From NCBI GenBank assembly GCA_028693165.1, contig JAQUVX010000002.1, forward strand, positions 154,173-218,172: a DNA stretch of 64,000 bases, given 5' to 3'. The translations under genes were made by a program, and so were the position numbers. Source of the DNA: Lachnospiraceae bacterium (lineage in GTDB: Bacteria; Bacillota; Clostridia; Lachnospirales; Lachnospiraceae). The notes under the pieces are model-generated. The model saw only the letters and a list, made by a program, of their open reading frames with translations, searched no databases and had not been told where the DNA came from. Below, one piece after another: positions 33,619 to 41,579 of this stretch. Position 1 is the first letter of the stretch. Every line of letters starts with the position of its first letter.

Positions 33619-35181
33619 TTACAACATCAGTGCTGCGCCTGGTCCAAGCGGCAATGCGAAGGTCATCCACACGATCAGCAGCAGCGACCAGCCGATCAGG
33701 AAGAAAATGCTGTACGGAATCATGGTGGAAATCAGCGTTCCAATTCCGGAATCTTCATCGTATTTTTTCGCAAACACGACAATCATGGCAAAATACGTCA
33801 TGAGCGGTGTAATCAGGTTCGTGCAGGAATCTCCAATACGGTATGCTACCTGCGTCAGCTCCGGAGAATAGCCCAGCAGCATGAACATCGGCACAAACAC
33901 GGGTGCCAGAATCGTCCACTTCGCCGAAGCCGAACCCATGACCAGATTGATCAGCGCCGAGAACAGGATGAAGCAGATCATCAGCACCGGACCGCCCACG
34001 CCTGCCTGTTCCAGGAAAAATGCGCCCTTGAGGGCCAGCACCGATCCCAGCTTTGTATAGTTGAAATAGCTGATAAATTGCGCCGCCACAAACGCCAGCG
34101 CGATATAGCTGCCCATGGAAGACATGTTGCTGCTCAGCTGATTGCAGACGTCCTTCTCATTCTTATAATTTCCTGATACACGTCCATATACCACGGACGG
34201 CAGAAAAAACAAAAGTGCAATCAGCACGATCAGTCCCTGGATCAGCGGAGAGCCGGACATCAGACTCCCGGTCTCCGGATTTCTCAAAAAGGAATTGGCC
34301 GGAGCGGCAAGGGCGATGACTGCAATGATAAAAGCAAACAACGTCAGGTTTGCCAGGCGAAGCGCCTTTCTCTCCTGTCCGGTCAGCGCCGTGGCGCTCG
34401 CCACATCCTCATCCGTATGACGGTGCGCCGACAGCCGCGGCTCCACGATGCGGTCTGTCACGAAGGTTCCGATCGCCACGATAAGCAGCGTGGACACCAT
34501 CATGAAAAACCAGTTTGCGGTCGGCTCCACCACATAAGAAGGATCCACCATCCGCGCCGCCTCCGTGCTGATTCCGGCCAGCATCGGATCCAATGTGCCG
34601 ATCAGCAGATTGGCCGAAAAGCCGCCGGATACGCCCGCAAAGGCTGCCGCAAGACCGGCCAGCGGATGACGGCCATATGCCATAAATACCACCGCGCCGA
34701 TCGGAATCAGCACCACATAGCCGATATCAGATGCCACATTGGACATTACGCCCAGAAATACCAGCATCGGTGTCACAATCATCGCCGGTGTCACGGACAC
34801 CGCTTTTTTCATCAGTGCGGACAAATAACCACTTCCCTCCGCACAGCCCACGCCAAGCATGGTCACCAGCACCACGCCAAGCGGCGCGAAGCCTGTAAAA
34901 TTGCTGACTGCGTGTGTCAGCATATACGCCAGACCCTCCCGGTTCATCAGGCTGATTACCCGAATAGTCTGTTCCGATACTTCCATTGTCTTTGCATCAA
35001 TCATTTCTCCGGTGGCAGATACTCCCAGTGCCGCGCACAGTCCAGAGATCAATACGATTGCCACCGCGAGGATGGCAAACATGGTAATCGGATGGGGGAG
35101 TCGGTTGCCTGCAGTTTCCACTACATTTAAGAATCTGGCAAACCATGTCAGTTTTTCTTTTTTTGCTGCTTTGTTGTTCAT
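33619..35181 (-). CDS. AbgT-family transporter
   Basis: A 520-residue membrane protein of the AbgT family, whose members import p-aminobenzoyl-glutamate or export sulfonamides and related antimetabolites. Characteristic features are NRLPHPITMFAILAVAIVL near the N-terminus, MLGVGCAEGSGYLSALMKK, SNVASDIGYVVLIPIGAVVF and GGFSANLLIGTLDPMLAGIS, and a C-terminal TPLMTYFAMIVVFAKKYDED segment. About eleven hydrophobic segments are visible. No peptidase (AbgA/AbgB) gene is adjacent. A good promoter with an unusual inverted repeat lies upstream. Confidence 0.93.
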   Translation of the reverse strand: MNNKAAKKEKLTWFARFLNVVETAGNRLPHPITMFAILAVAIVLISGLCAALGVSATGEMIDAKTMEVSEQTIRVISLMNREGLAYMLTHAVSNFTGFAPLGVVLVTMLGVGCAEGSGYLSALMKKAVSVTPAMIVTPMLVFLGVMSNVASDIGYVVLIPIGAVVFMAYGRHPLAGLAAAFAGVSGGFSANLLIGTLDPMLAGISTEAARMVDPSYVVEPTANWFFMMVSTLLIVAIGTFVTDRIVEPRLSAHRHTDEDVASATALTGQERKALRLANLTLFAFIIAVIALAAPANSFLRNPETGSLMSGSPLIQGLIVLIALLFFLPSVVYGRVSGNYKNEKDVCNQLSSNMSSMGSYIALAFVAAQFISYFNYTKLGSVLALKGAFFLEQAGVGGPVLMICFILFSALINLVMGSASAKWTILAPVFVPMFMLLGYSPELTQVAYRIGDSCTNLITPLMTYFAMIVVFAKKYDEDSGIGTLISTMIPYSIFFLIGWSLLLIVWMTFALPLGPGAALML

Positions 35182-35190
35182 TCCTTACCT

Positions 35191-35250
35191 CCATCTGTTT
35201 TTTGCTTCAATAGCCTACCTATTATATCGGTAAAACAGATGGTACGTCAA
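35191..35250 (-). promoter_or_regulatory. Promoter of the AbgT-type gene bracketed by an 11-bp inverted repeat
   Basis: On the minus strand TTGACG (35245-35250), an 18-bp spacer and a perfect TATAAT (35221-35226). CCATCTGTTTT (35191-35201) and AAAACAGATGG (35232-35242) are perfect inverted repeats, one arm in the -35/-10 spacer, the other next to the ribosome-binding site. Confidence 0.7.
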
Positions 35251-35264
35251 CCTTTATCCGGGTT

Positions 35265-36050
35265 CTAACAGGGATTCCCAGTTTGGAACCTTCGGAATAT
35301 GGCTCCGTCAGGGAGCCGCTCAAACGTCATGGGCCTGCCGGTAACCGGATGAAAAAACGTAAGCTGAAAGGCTGACAGCGCCACATTCTCACAGGAAACT
35401 GCCGTGGTCCGCCCGCGCCCACCTTTGTCGTCCGCACCATCCTTGGCACCACGGACACCACGGGCACCGCAGGTTCCGCCAAACATCGGATTGTAGCGGT
35501 TGTCACCCCAGAGTGGTGTCCCGTGCCCGGCCATCTGCACCCGGATCTGGTGATGGCGGCCCGTTTTCAGCTCGATTTCCGCAAGCGTCAGACAGCCGTA
35601 GGGTTCCACTTCCTGCGATTCCAGTACCCGACAGATTAGCTCGGCCCGCTTCGCTCCATTTATCCCCTTATCCACAATCCGGGAAACATTTTCTTTCTCG
35701 TCTTTCAACAAATAATCCACCAGGTTTTCCACATTATCCACAGGTTTTCCACAAAGCACTGCCCGATATTTCTTTGTCATCTGATGCTCCTGAACCTGTT
35801 TGCTTAAGGCCGCAGCGGCCTTTTTCTCCTTCGCATACACCATGACTCCACTCACCGGCTTGTCCAGCCTGTGGATAACTCCCACATAGGGCGCACCGGA
35901 TCTTGGGGATACCCTGTGGATATCTTTGTGGATATGTTTCTGGATTTCGCTGACCATGTCTGCCGCAAATCCGCGGCTGGACTGTGATTCCATGCCGACC
36001 GGTTTCCAGACTACGATTACTGCATCGTCTTCATATAAAATTGTCATCAT
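35265..36050 (-). CDS. RluA-family pseudouridine synthase
   Basis: A 261-residue RNA pseudouridine synthase of the RluA/YlyB family. The catalytic motif is HRLDKPVSGVMVYAKEK (Asp in HRLD), and GRHHQIRVQMAGHG is the second family signature. There is no S4 domain. Between the barrel strands lies a Gly/Arg/Asp-rich insert (GTCGARGVRGAKDGADDKGG) absent from typical members. The target, in rRNA or tRNA, cannot be inferred. Two ATGs lie together at the start; either may be used. Confidence 0.92.
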   Translation of the reverse strand: MMTILYEDDAVIVVWKPVGMESQSSRGFAADMVSEIQKHIHKDIHRVSPRSGAPYVGVIHRLDKPVSGVMVYAKEKKAAAALSKQVQEHQMTKKYRAVLCGKPVDNVENLVDYLLKDEKENVSRIVDKGINGAKRAELICRVLESQEVEPYGCLTLAEIELKTGRHHQIRVQMAGHGTPLWGDNRYNPMFGGTCGARGVRGAKDGADDKGGRGRTTAVSCENVALSAFQLTFFHPVTGRPMTFERLPDGAIFRRFQTGNPC

Positions 36051-36093
36051 TCGGATGCTCCTCCTAATTTTCTAAGGTATTCCAAAAAAGATA

Positions 36094-36187
36094 TTGCATT
36101 TTTCTTCCGCAAAGTGTATAGTATATTAAGCAGCTACACGTAGTTTTGATTACTGCATATGATAGTTATCTGAACATATAATAGTTA
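36094..36187 (+). promoter_or_regulatory. Promoter and repeated boxes upstream of the hemolysin III-type gene
   Basis: TTGCAT (36094-36099), a 17-bp spacer and TATAGT (36117-36122). Downstream, CATATGATAGTTA (36156-36168) and CATATAATAGTTA (36175-36187) are 13-bp direct repeats with one mismatch in the 5' untranslated region, the second touching the AAGGAGGG ribosome-binding site. Confidence 0.5.
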
Positions 36188-36200
36188 AGGAGGGATTGTT

Positions 36201-36851
36201 ATGAAATTCAAAATCAAAGATCCGGGCAGTGCCCTGACCCACTTTATCGCCATGCTGCTGGCCCTGTCTGCCACCGCACCGCTGATCATCAAGGCGGCAC
36301 ACGAACCGGGGTATACGCATGTGCTGGCGCTCTCCATCTTCATCACCAGCATGATCCTGCTCTATGCGGCAAGCACCACGTACCACGCCCTGGACATCTC
36401 TCCGAAGGTCAACCAGATTCTGCGGAAGGTGGATCACATGATGATCTTTATCCTCATCGCAGGCACCTACACTCCGGTCTGCATGCTCGTCCTGGGCGAC
36501 AGCACCGGCTGGAAGATGCTGGCACTCGTGTGGGGCATCGCCATCGTTGGCATGATCATCAATGCCCTGTGGATTACCTGCCCGAAATGGTTCTCTTCCC
36601 TGATCTACATCGCCATGGGCTGGATCTGCGTTCTGGCATTCGGCAAGATCACCGCGGCGCTTCCTGCAAGTGCCTTTGGCTGGCTGCTGGCAGGCGGCAT
36701 CATTTACACCGTCGGAGGTGTCATCTATGCGCTGAAACTGCCGATCTTCAACAATCGTTTTAAGAATTTCGGCTCCCACGAGATCTTCCACCTGTTTGTC
36801 ATGGGCGGAAGCCTCTGCCATTACATTATGATGTATGCCTTTGTCGCATAA
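36201..36851 (+). CDS. Hemolysin III / PAQR-family membrane protein
   Basis: A 216-residue, seven-transmembrane protein of the hemolysin III (YqfA, PAQR) family. The family's metal-site residues are visible: Ser-Thr-Thr-Tyr-His in AASTTYHALD (about 53-62), Asp in KVDHMMIFILIAGTYTP, and the C-terminal SHEIFHLFVMGGSLCHYIMM with paired His. AAGGAGGG precedes the ATG. It stands alone and ends at a strong hairpin. Despite the family name, hemolytic activity is not implied; homologues are probably ceramidase-like hydrolases or membrane-stress proteins. Confidence 0.92.
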   Translation: MKFKIKDPGSALTHFIAMLLALSATAPLIIKAAHEPGYTHVLALSIFITSMILLYAASTTYHALDISPKVNQILRKVDHMMIFILIAGTYTPVCMLVLGDSTGWKMLALVWGIAIVGMIINALWITCPKWFSSLIYIAMGWICVLAFGKITAALPASAFGWLLAGGIIYTVGGVIYALKLPIFNNRFKNFGSHEIFHLFVMGGSLCHYIMMYAFVA

Positions 36852-36886
36852 CATACGCTCATAAGCTCCTAATGCATATCCATAAA

Positions 36887-36930
36887 GATAGCCTGACAGC
36901 AACCTGCGCTGCCAGGCTATCCTTGTTTAT
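36887..36930. terminator. Bidirectional terminator
   Basis: GATAGCCTG-ACAGC (36887-36900) pairs with GCTGC-CAGGCTATC (36908-36921), flanked by TTGTTT on one strand and TTTATGG on the other. It lies between convergent genes. Confidence 0.75.
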
Positions 36931-38081
36931 CGGTTCAAATTTTCAAAAATCCGCACGATCAGCTTGCCGATATCCTTCACGCCCTTCCCGTCCAGACTGC
37001 CGCCAAGCCCCTTCACATAATTTCCCGCCAGCTTGCCAAATTCATTTTCAGCAAACTTCTTCATCCAGTCCAAATCATCCACCGAAACCTCACCCGAGTC
37101 AACCCGTTCCATGATGGTCGCCGCAACCTGTCCCACGATCGCCGTGATAGTGCCGGCCACCGCCGCATTGAGCACATCCGCGGCGATGTTGATCCCCGGC
37201 ACCGCTTTCAGCCCGGACAGCAGCGTCTTTGCCCCCACCGAAACCATGCCGCTTTGAATGACCAGCTCCGCGATATTCTTGATTCCGGAATCGTCTTTTT
37301 TCACGCCGTAGGTTCGCGCAATCCCAAACACAAGCCCCGACTGCAGCGGAACTAAAAGCGCCGAGTCGGCGATCGGAATCGGAATGGCACCGATCAGGGT
37401 CGCGCTGACCGTGGCCGCCGCCGTAAGGGCATTGGCATTGCCACGTTTGATGCGCCGTTCAAAATCCGTCACGGCGTGCTCGCTCAGCCGCAGTGCCTCC
37501 GGCACCACGTTGTTGGTCTCACCGATCAGCTCCTCCAACCCCATGGGCGGGACAATGACCGCTTCATTAATCTGATAGGGCTGCGCCACCACCGATACGA
37601 TCGCCTTCACATTCAGGCTGTTCTTCATATAATTGTCGATCGCGGCCCGGATCATCGCCTCATTCTCCAGCCGCTCCGTCTGAGAATACGACTTGGTCAG
37701 CACCACAATGATCGGAATATCCTTCCACAGCTTGCTGACCTGCTTAAGCGTCTCCAGGTTTTTCTTGAAAATCCGCTTGGAGGTACCGTCCAGACAATAC
37801 CAGATCAGATGAATGTAGCGTTCCTCATTATGCGCCTTCACGCTCTCCTTCGACCATTTCCGGATCGCATTCTTCGTCTTCATCTGCTCCAGCAGACCGT
37901 ATTCCAGTCCTCTGGTATCAATCGCGCGAAACGGAATCTGCTCGCTCTCATAGATTGCCATCTCCCGCGTGACCGCCGGTCCTCCCCCGGTCTTTGCCCG
38001 GTCAAATTTGAACACTGCATTGATCAGCGTACTCTTTCCCGTACCGGAATTTCCCATAACCAGAACATTCGCTTTCTCCAT
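36927..38081 (-). CDS. GTPase with DUF697-like membrane-associated domain
   Basis: A 384-residue Era-like GTPase. G1 is GNSGTGKST (10-18 from the ATG at 38081), G3 is AIDTRGLE, and G4 is VVLTKSYSQ. The C-terminal half (about 200-384) is rich in Ala/Ile/Gly segments such as ALTAAATVSATLIGAIPIPI, then ADSALLVPLQ, typical of the DUF697 membrane-associating region. The longer frame adds nine residues and has a poorer site; AGGAAGGATAGG serves the ATG at 38081. Its start lies five bases after the GIY-YIG gene stop. Homologues occur in phage or plasmid and chromosomal settings; the cellular role is unknown. Confidence 0.83.
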   Translation of the reverse strand: MEKANVLVMGNSGTGKSTLINAVFKFDRAKTGGGPAVTREMAIYESEQIPFRAIDTRGLEYGLLEQMKTKNAIRKWSKESVKAHNEERYIHLIWYCLDGTSKRIFKKNLETLKQVSKLWKDIPIIVVLTKSYSQTERLENEAMIRAAIDNYMKNSLNVKAIVSVVAQPYQINEAVIVPPMGLEELIGETNNVVPEALRLSEHAVTDFERRIKRGNANALTAAATVSATLIGAIPIPIADSALLVPLQSGLVFGIARTYGVKKDDSGIKNIAELVIQSGMVSVGAKTLLSGLKAVPGINIAADVLNAAVAGTITAIVGQVAATIMERVDSGEVSVDDLDWMKKFAENEFGKLAGNYVKGLGGSLDGKGVKDIGKLIVRIFENLNR

Positions 38082-38086
38082 CGTAC

Positions 38087-38344
38087 CTATCCTTCCTGCT
38101 GCCCCCAACCGGCCACCAGCTTCTGTTTCTCTTTACGGTTCAGCCGCTTCACTTCCCACTCCCGCCGCATCGCCTCCTGTTTCGTGGCAAACGCTTCATA
38201 ATACACCAACGCCACCGGCCGCCTGCTCTTCGTGTACTTCGCGCCCCGGCCTGCATTGTGTGCCTCAATTCGCTCTTCCAGATGATTGGTCCAGCCGCAG
38301 TACAGCGTGCCGTCCGCACATTCCACCAAGTATGTATAATTCAT
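38087..38344 (-). CDS. GIY-YIG nuclease-family protein (YhbQ/UPF0213 type)
   Basis: An 85-residue single-domain GIY-YIG protein. The motif is NYTYLVECADGTLYCGWTNH (Y4 and the YCGWT strand replacing the second YIG), followed by the conserved Arg-His helix (LEERIEAHNAG), KYTKSRRPVALVYYE and a catalytic Glu in EAFATKQEAMRREWEVK. It sits between the epimerase-like and GTPase genes, with spacings of 6 and 5 bp, so the three form one transcript. Function of the family is uncertain, possibly DNA or RNA processing. Confidence 0.92.
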   Translation of the reverse strand: MNYTYLVECADGTLYCGWTNHLEERIEAHNAGRGAKYTKSRRPVALVYYEAFATKQEAMRREWEVKRLNRKEKQKLVAGWGQQEG

Positions 38345-38350
38345 GTTTCC

Positions 38351-39670
38351 TCATTCTCCTGCGCACTGCCAGATGCGAATCAGCGCATCCAGCGTCGGCG
38401 TAAATTGAATCCCAAATCTTCTGGCTTTGGAACCATCCATCGCCATATTCCGCGGATTGCCCTGAAATGCCTGGGTGTTGGGCCTCACCGCGGCCTCATC
38501 CATACCGACTGCGCGAAACAGGTTTCTCACCAGTTCACAGGTGCACAGCGTATTCTCTGCACCGTAATTGTACACGCCGCCCGGCAGCGCAAAAACCTTC
38601 GGCAAATATTCGAGGATTTCTCCCACATAGGTGACGCCCCGCGTGTCATGGATGGGGAAGGTGCAGAATCCATCCTTTTGCAGCGCCGCCTGCACATTCA
38701 CATAGAAATTCCCATGCTCCTGCTCCCGGAGCCTGACCGTATCGTACAGCCAGCTCAGACGCAGACACACCGCATCCGGGCACAGGGCCAGCGTTCTTTG
38801 CTCCGCCTCAAGCTTTTGCCGGCCATAGGTGTTGCACGGCCTGACCGGCTCGTCCTCTGTGTGGGCTTCTGTGTGCGGTTCCGCGGCAAAGTAAATCTGA
38901 TCCGAACTGCAAAAAATCATCTTTGTCCCACAGGCCTTGCAGGCTTTCGCCAGATTCTCCACACCGGTCACATTGATCGCATAGGATTTTTCCACATCCA
39001 GATCACAGGCACCCACATCGGAAATTGCGGCACAGTGAATCAGAATATCCGGCTTCTCCGCCTCAAACAGCGCCTGTACCTGCGCCAAATTCGTGATGTC
39101 CAACTGATGATGGGATGGTGCCAGGACACGATACCCGGCCTGACACGGCCCGTGAGACACCGCCTGCCGGAAGTACGCACAAACCCGGCTGCCCAGAAAT
39201 CCGGTGGAACCGGTCACCAGGATGGAGGTTCCCGGCAGTGCCCCTACCCGTCCAAACACCACATACAGGTAGCTGGCACCAAAGGTTTTCAGCTTCTTCG
39301 GACCGGAAATCGACTCCCCTGCCCGGATCATCTCACAGGCGTTTCGAAACGCCAGCATCACCGTGGCCTTTGTGATCGACTTTTCCTTCCTGCTGACAAA
39401 CATCTCATTTCCCTTGAGCGTATAGGAAAACGGCAGACCCTTCATCGTCTGAAAAGCATCTCCCTCAAACGCCGCCAGCGCCTCCCACAGAAGCATTTCC
39501 CCCTCTTCCACGGCCTGTTCCATGATCTGCGTCTGTTCCACACTGTCATGATCGCTCACAGATGTCCGCTGCCGCTCCGTCCATGCCCGAAGCCGGCTGA
39601 CCGCGGCTTCCCGGCGCGAATGCAAAGCGTCATCGCTGTCCTCATCTGATCCGTATTTCGTTTCCGGCAT
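38351..39670 (-). CDS. RmlD-like NAD-dependent sugar epimerase/reductase with extra N-terminal domain
   Basis: A 439-residue two-part protein. The C-terminal 290 residues are an extended short-chain dehydrogenase of the RmlD (dTDP-4-dehydrorhamnose reductase) type. They contain the NAD loop TGSTGFLG (about 153-160), LDITNLAQVQALFEAEKPDI and the catalytic Tyr-x3-Lys in YGRQKLEAEQR. Residues 1-145 form a separate module with an acidic linker, then FEGDAFQTMKGLPFSYTLKG and NEMFVSRKEKSITKATVMLA, and it ends in GPKKLKTFGASYLYVVFGRVG. I cannot name that module but believe it also occurs as a stand-alone clostridial protein, so this is probably a gene fusion. AAGGAGG precedes the start. The sugar substrate is unknown. 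Confidence 0.8.
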   Translation of the reverse strand: MPETKYGSDEDSDDALHSRREAAVSRLRAWTERQRTSVSDHDSVEQTQIMEQAVEEGEMLLWEALAAFEGDAFQTMKGLPFSYTLKGNEMFVSRKEKSITKATVMLAFRNACEMIRAGESISGPKKLKTFGASYLYVVFGRVGALPGTSILVTGSTGFLGSRVCAYFRQAVSHGPCQAGYRVLAPSHHQLDITNLAQVQALFEAEKPDILIHCAAISDVGACDLDVEKSYAINVTGVENLAKACKACGTKMIFCSSDQIYFAAEPHTEAHTEDEPVRPCNTYGRQKLEAEQRTLALCPDAVCLRLSWLYDTVRLREQEHGNFYVNVQAALQKDGFCTFPIHDTRGVTYVGEILEYLPKVFALPGGVYNYGAENTLCTCELVRNLFRAVGMDEAAVRPNTQAFQGNPRNMAMDGSKARRFGIQFTPTLDALIRIWQCAGE

Positions 39671-39736
39671 TTTTTGCCTCCTTGGATTCCATTCTCTGTA
39701 TAGTATAACATTTAATTGTCCTGTTTTCCATTGCCA

Positions 39737-39847
39737 TTATACAGATTCCAGGCAATAATATTTCCACGCTATGTAGGCGGCCCAGGTGCTTGCAAGCACA
39801 CCCAGACCGCCCAGGTTTCCCTGATCTATTGAAAGCACCAGCTGCAT
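39737..39847 (-). CDS. Possible 36-residue small membrane protein or gene remnant
   Basis: In the gap between the epimerase-like gene and the DUF3794 gene, a 36-codon frame reads MQLVLSIDQGNLGGLGVLAS followed by TWAAYIAWKYYCLESV. The centre is hydrophobic enough for one membrane span. There is no good ribosome-binding site, and the frame is open for only six more codons upstream. It could be a real small protein, or the tail of a decayed gene. The rest of the 39671-39926 gap shows nothing else. Confidence 0.3.
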   Translation of the reverse strand: MQLVLSIDQGNLGGLGVLASTWAAYIAWKYYCLESV

Positions 39848-39926
39848 GCGGGCTGTCAAATGGATCTAATATACTCTATCCTATTCTAGCTTCTGCGATT
39901 CTGTGCTTTTTATCCGCGCAAATCCG

Positions 39927-41501
39927 TTATTCTTCTGCGATCTCTTTGACCAGAATCAGACAATTTCCGGGATGCATTGTCTCAGAAACAAGGCCATTGG
40001 TCGTCATAATATTGTCCACCGTCGTATGGAATCGTTTTGCGATATCCCACAGCGTGTCGCCCTCCTGAATCAGATATCCGACGATCCCCGGTATCTGCTG
40101 GAGCTTCGCCGTATCAAGCGGCGCTGTGTCCGCCCGCAGGATCACCTGCTGGCAGATCGGCTGAAACACCAGCATATCCAGTGCCACCACCGCTTTGACC
40201 TCCACCATATCCCCGCCGACCATCACAGCCGTCAGCTGCTCCACGCTGCTGTCCAGATACCAGATGCTCTCGGAATTGATTCCGGGAACCTCCGCCTCAT
40301 AATGAAACGGGAACAGCTCCGTCGCCGACTGAACCGGACGGTCATCATTATCCGTCAGATAAAGCAGCTTCACCTCCAGCACCCCGTCAATGGCAAGATT
40401 ATTGTCCCTTGCCTCCACCTCATCCAACTTTACCATGCCGCTGCTGTGACAGATCTGCAAGACGCGCTGTCCGCTGCCAAGCTCCGTCTTCTCGGCAATC
40501 TTGCACCTGCCGATATTGCGTGCCAGAATCTGGTCAAAGCAGACCTCGCCGGTCTCCAGAGTCAGTTCGCGGTTGGTGGAATAGAGATCCGTCAGGACTT
40601 CCAGCTCCTGTTCCTCATACAGCCGAACATCCAGCTCCATCACCGCATCGATATCCAGCTCCCGCATCTCCCCGTCATAATCCGGTTTTTCCTCGATGCC
40701 CCTGTGAATCAGCCGGACTTCGATCGCCGGAATCATCTCCTCGACCGCACCCTGCATCTCGATCTCCCCAGAAAAAGGAATGCTCTCCTCCAGCCACTGA
40801 ACGGGGCCGCTCTCGCCCTCGCCTTCATAGATGACAAAGACCATCAGCGTCCCTTCCAGATGAATCTTACCGTCCAGCGGACGCGTGGTCGTGCCGCCCA
40901 GGCGCATTTCCGTCCAGAGAACCCGATCGATGGCGGGCTTGCTCCCGGACAAGGTTACCTCTTCCTTCAGGCGATAGGTGTCCTTGCGCCGCAGTGCAAT
41001 GGCCGCCACGTCCAGCTTCTCCCTGCGCTGCTCAATCCGTGGATTGCCCTCCTCCCGAATCTCGCCAAGGCTGACCGCCGCTTCCGTGTCAAACAGAGTT
41101 TCCACCTTGACTTCCAGCGTCACGATCGCCTTGATGCTCAGCTTTCTGGAATTAATCATGCCGGCGTCCAGATCCTCCAGCTTCCAACTGACACTGACGT
41201 AGTCCTTTTCCTGAAGGCCCGGCACATTGATGGTCTCCTCAAAGGGAATCAGGCCGCCCAGCGTCTGCAAACCGCCCTCCTCCTTGCGGTACAACACATG
41301 GAAATCCAGTTTGCCGTGAACTTGTACCTTCTCACTCTGGATTTTAACCGGCTCCAGCTGAATCTCTCCCGCATCCAGAATAACCTGCGCAATATCGCTC
41401 ATGGTGTCCGGCACGATGAAATCATCATCCAGCGTAATCTGCGTGTTGACCTGATTTTTCCAACGATTCATATGTATGTTCTGTTTCATCAGCTCCAGCA
41501 T
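39927..41501 (-). CDS. DUF3794 and LysM domain protein, spore-coat type
   Basis: A 524-residue protein with three or more DUF3794 repeats and a C-terminal LysM domain (GYLIQEGDTLWDIAKRFHTT, then VDNIMTTNGLVSETMHPG, about 470-515). The opening MKQNIHMNRWKNQVNTQITLD is highly characteristic of the clostridial group. DUF3794-LysM proteins are found in spore formers and are thought to sit in the spore envelope, with LysM binding cortex or wall peptidoglycan. No signal peptide, as expected for a protein loaded from the mother cell. The ATG at 41501 lies directly against the T-run of the preceding terminator, so translation may instead start at the ATG at 41489 (preceded by GGAG). Confidence 0.9.
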   Translation of the reverse strand: MLELMKQNIHMNRWKNQVNTQITLDDDFIVPDTMSDIAQVILDAGEIQLEPVKIQSEKVQVHGKLDFHVLYRKEEGGLQTLGGLIPFEETINVPGLQEKDYVSVSWKLEDLDAGMINSRKLSIKAIVTLEVKVETLFDTEAAVSLGEIREEGNPRIEQRREKLDVAAIALRRKDTYRLKEEVTLSGSKPAIDRVLWTEMRLGGTTTRPLDGKIHLEGTLMVFVIYEGEGESGPVQWLEESIPFSGEIEMQGAVEEMIPAIEVRLIHRGIEEKPDYDGEMRELDIDAVMELDVRLYEEQELEVLTDLYSTNRELTLETGEVCFDQILARNIGRCKIAEKTELGSGQRVLQICHSSGMVKLDEVEARDNNLAIDGVLEVKLLYLTDNDDRPVQSATELFPFHYEAEVPGINSESIWYLDSSVEQLTAVMVGGDMVEVKAVVALDMLVFQPICQQVILRADTAPLDTAKLQQIPGIVGYLIQEGDTLWDIAKRFHTTVDNIMTTNGLVSETMHPGNCLILVKEIAEE

Positions 41502-41564
41502 AAAAAAGCACCCACCTAACTTTCCAGATTTGAAATCATCTTCATAGAAAGTTTATGTGGGTGC
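41502..41564 (-). terminator. Long-stem terminator after ttcA-like gene, abutting the next start codon
   Basis: GCACCCACCTAACTTTC (41509-41525) pairs with GAAAGTTTATGTGGGTGC (41547-41564, one unpaired base and a mismatch); the minus-strand T-run TTTTTT is at 41502-41507, directly against the DUF3794 ATG. Confidence 0.8.
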
Positions 41565-41579
41565 CGGACATTTTATGTG

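Noticed and set aside
38258-39649. A 463-codon plus-strand frame opposite the epimerase-like gene
   Set aside because: No recognisable motifs and biased composition; the minus-strand frame has NAD-binding and catalytic motifs and a ribosome-binding site.
39787-39800. Perfect palindrome GTGCTTGCAAGCAC, first taken for a terminator or small RNA
   Set aside because: No T-run follows on either strand, and it falls inside the 36-codon frame where it encodes V-L-A-S-T.
39903-41519. A 538-codon open frame on the plus strand opposite the DUF3794-LysM gene
   Set aside because: It is a shadow of a well-recognised gene. The translation is rich in His, Gln, Arg and Leu with no domain, as expected from an antisense reading of a GC-biased gene.
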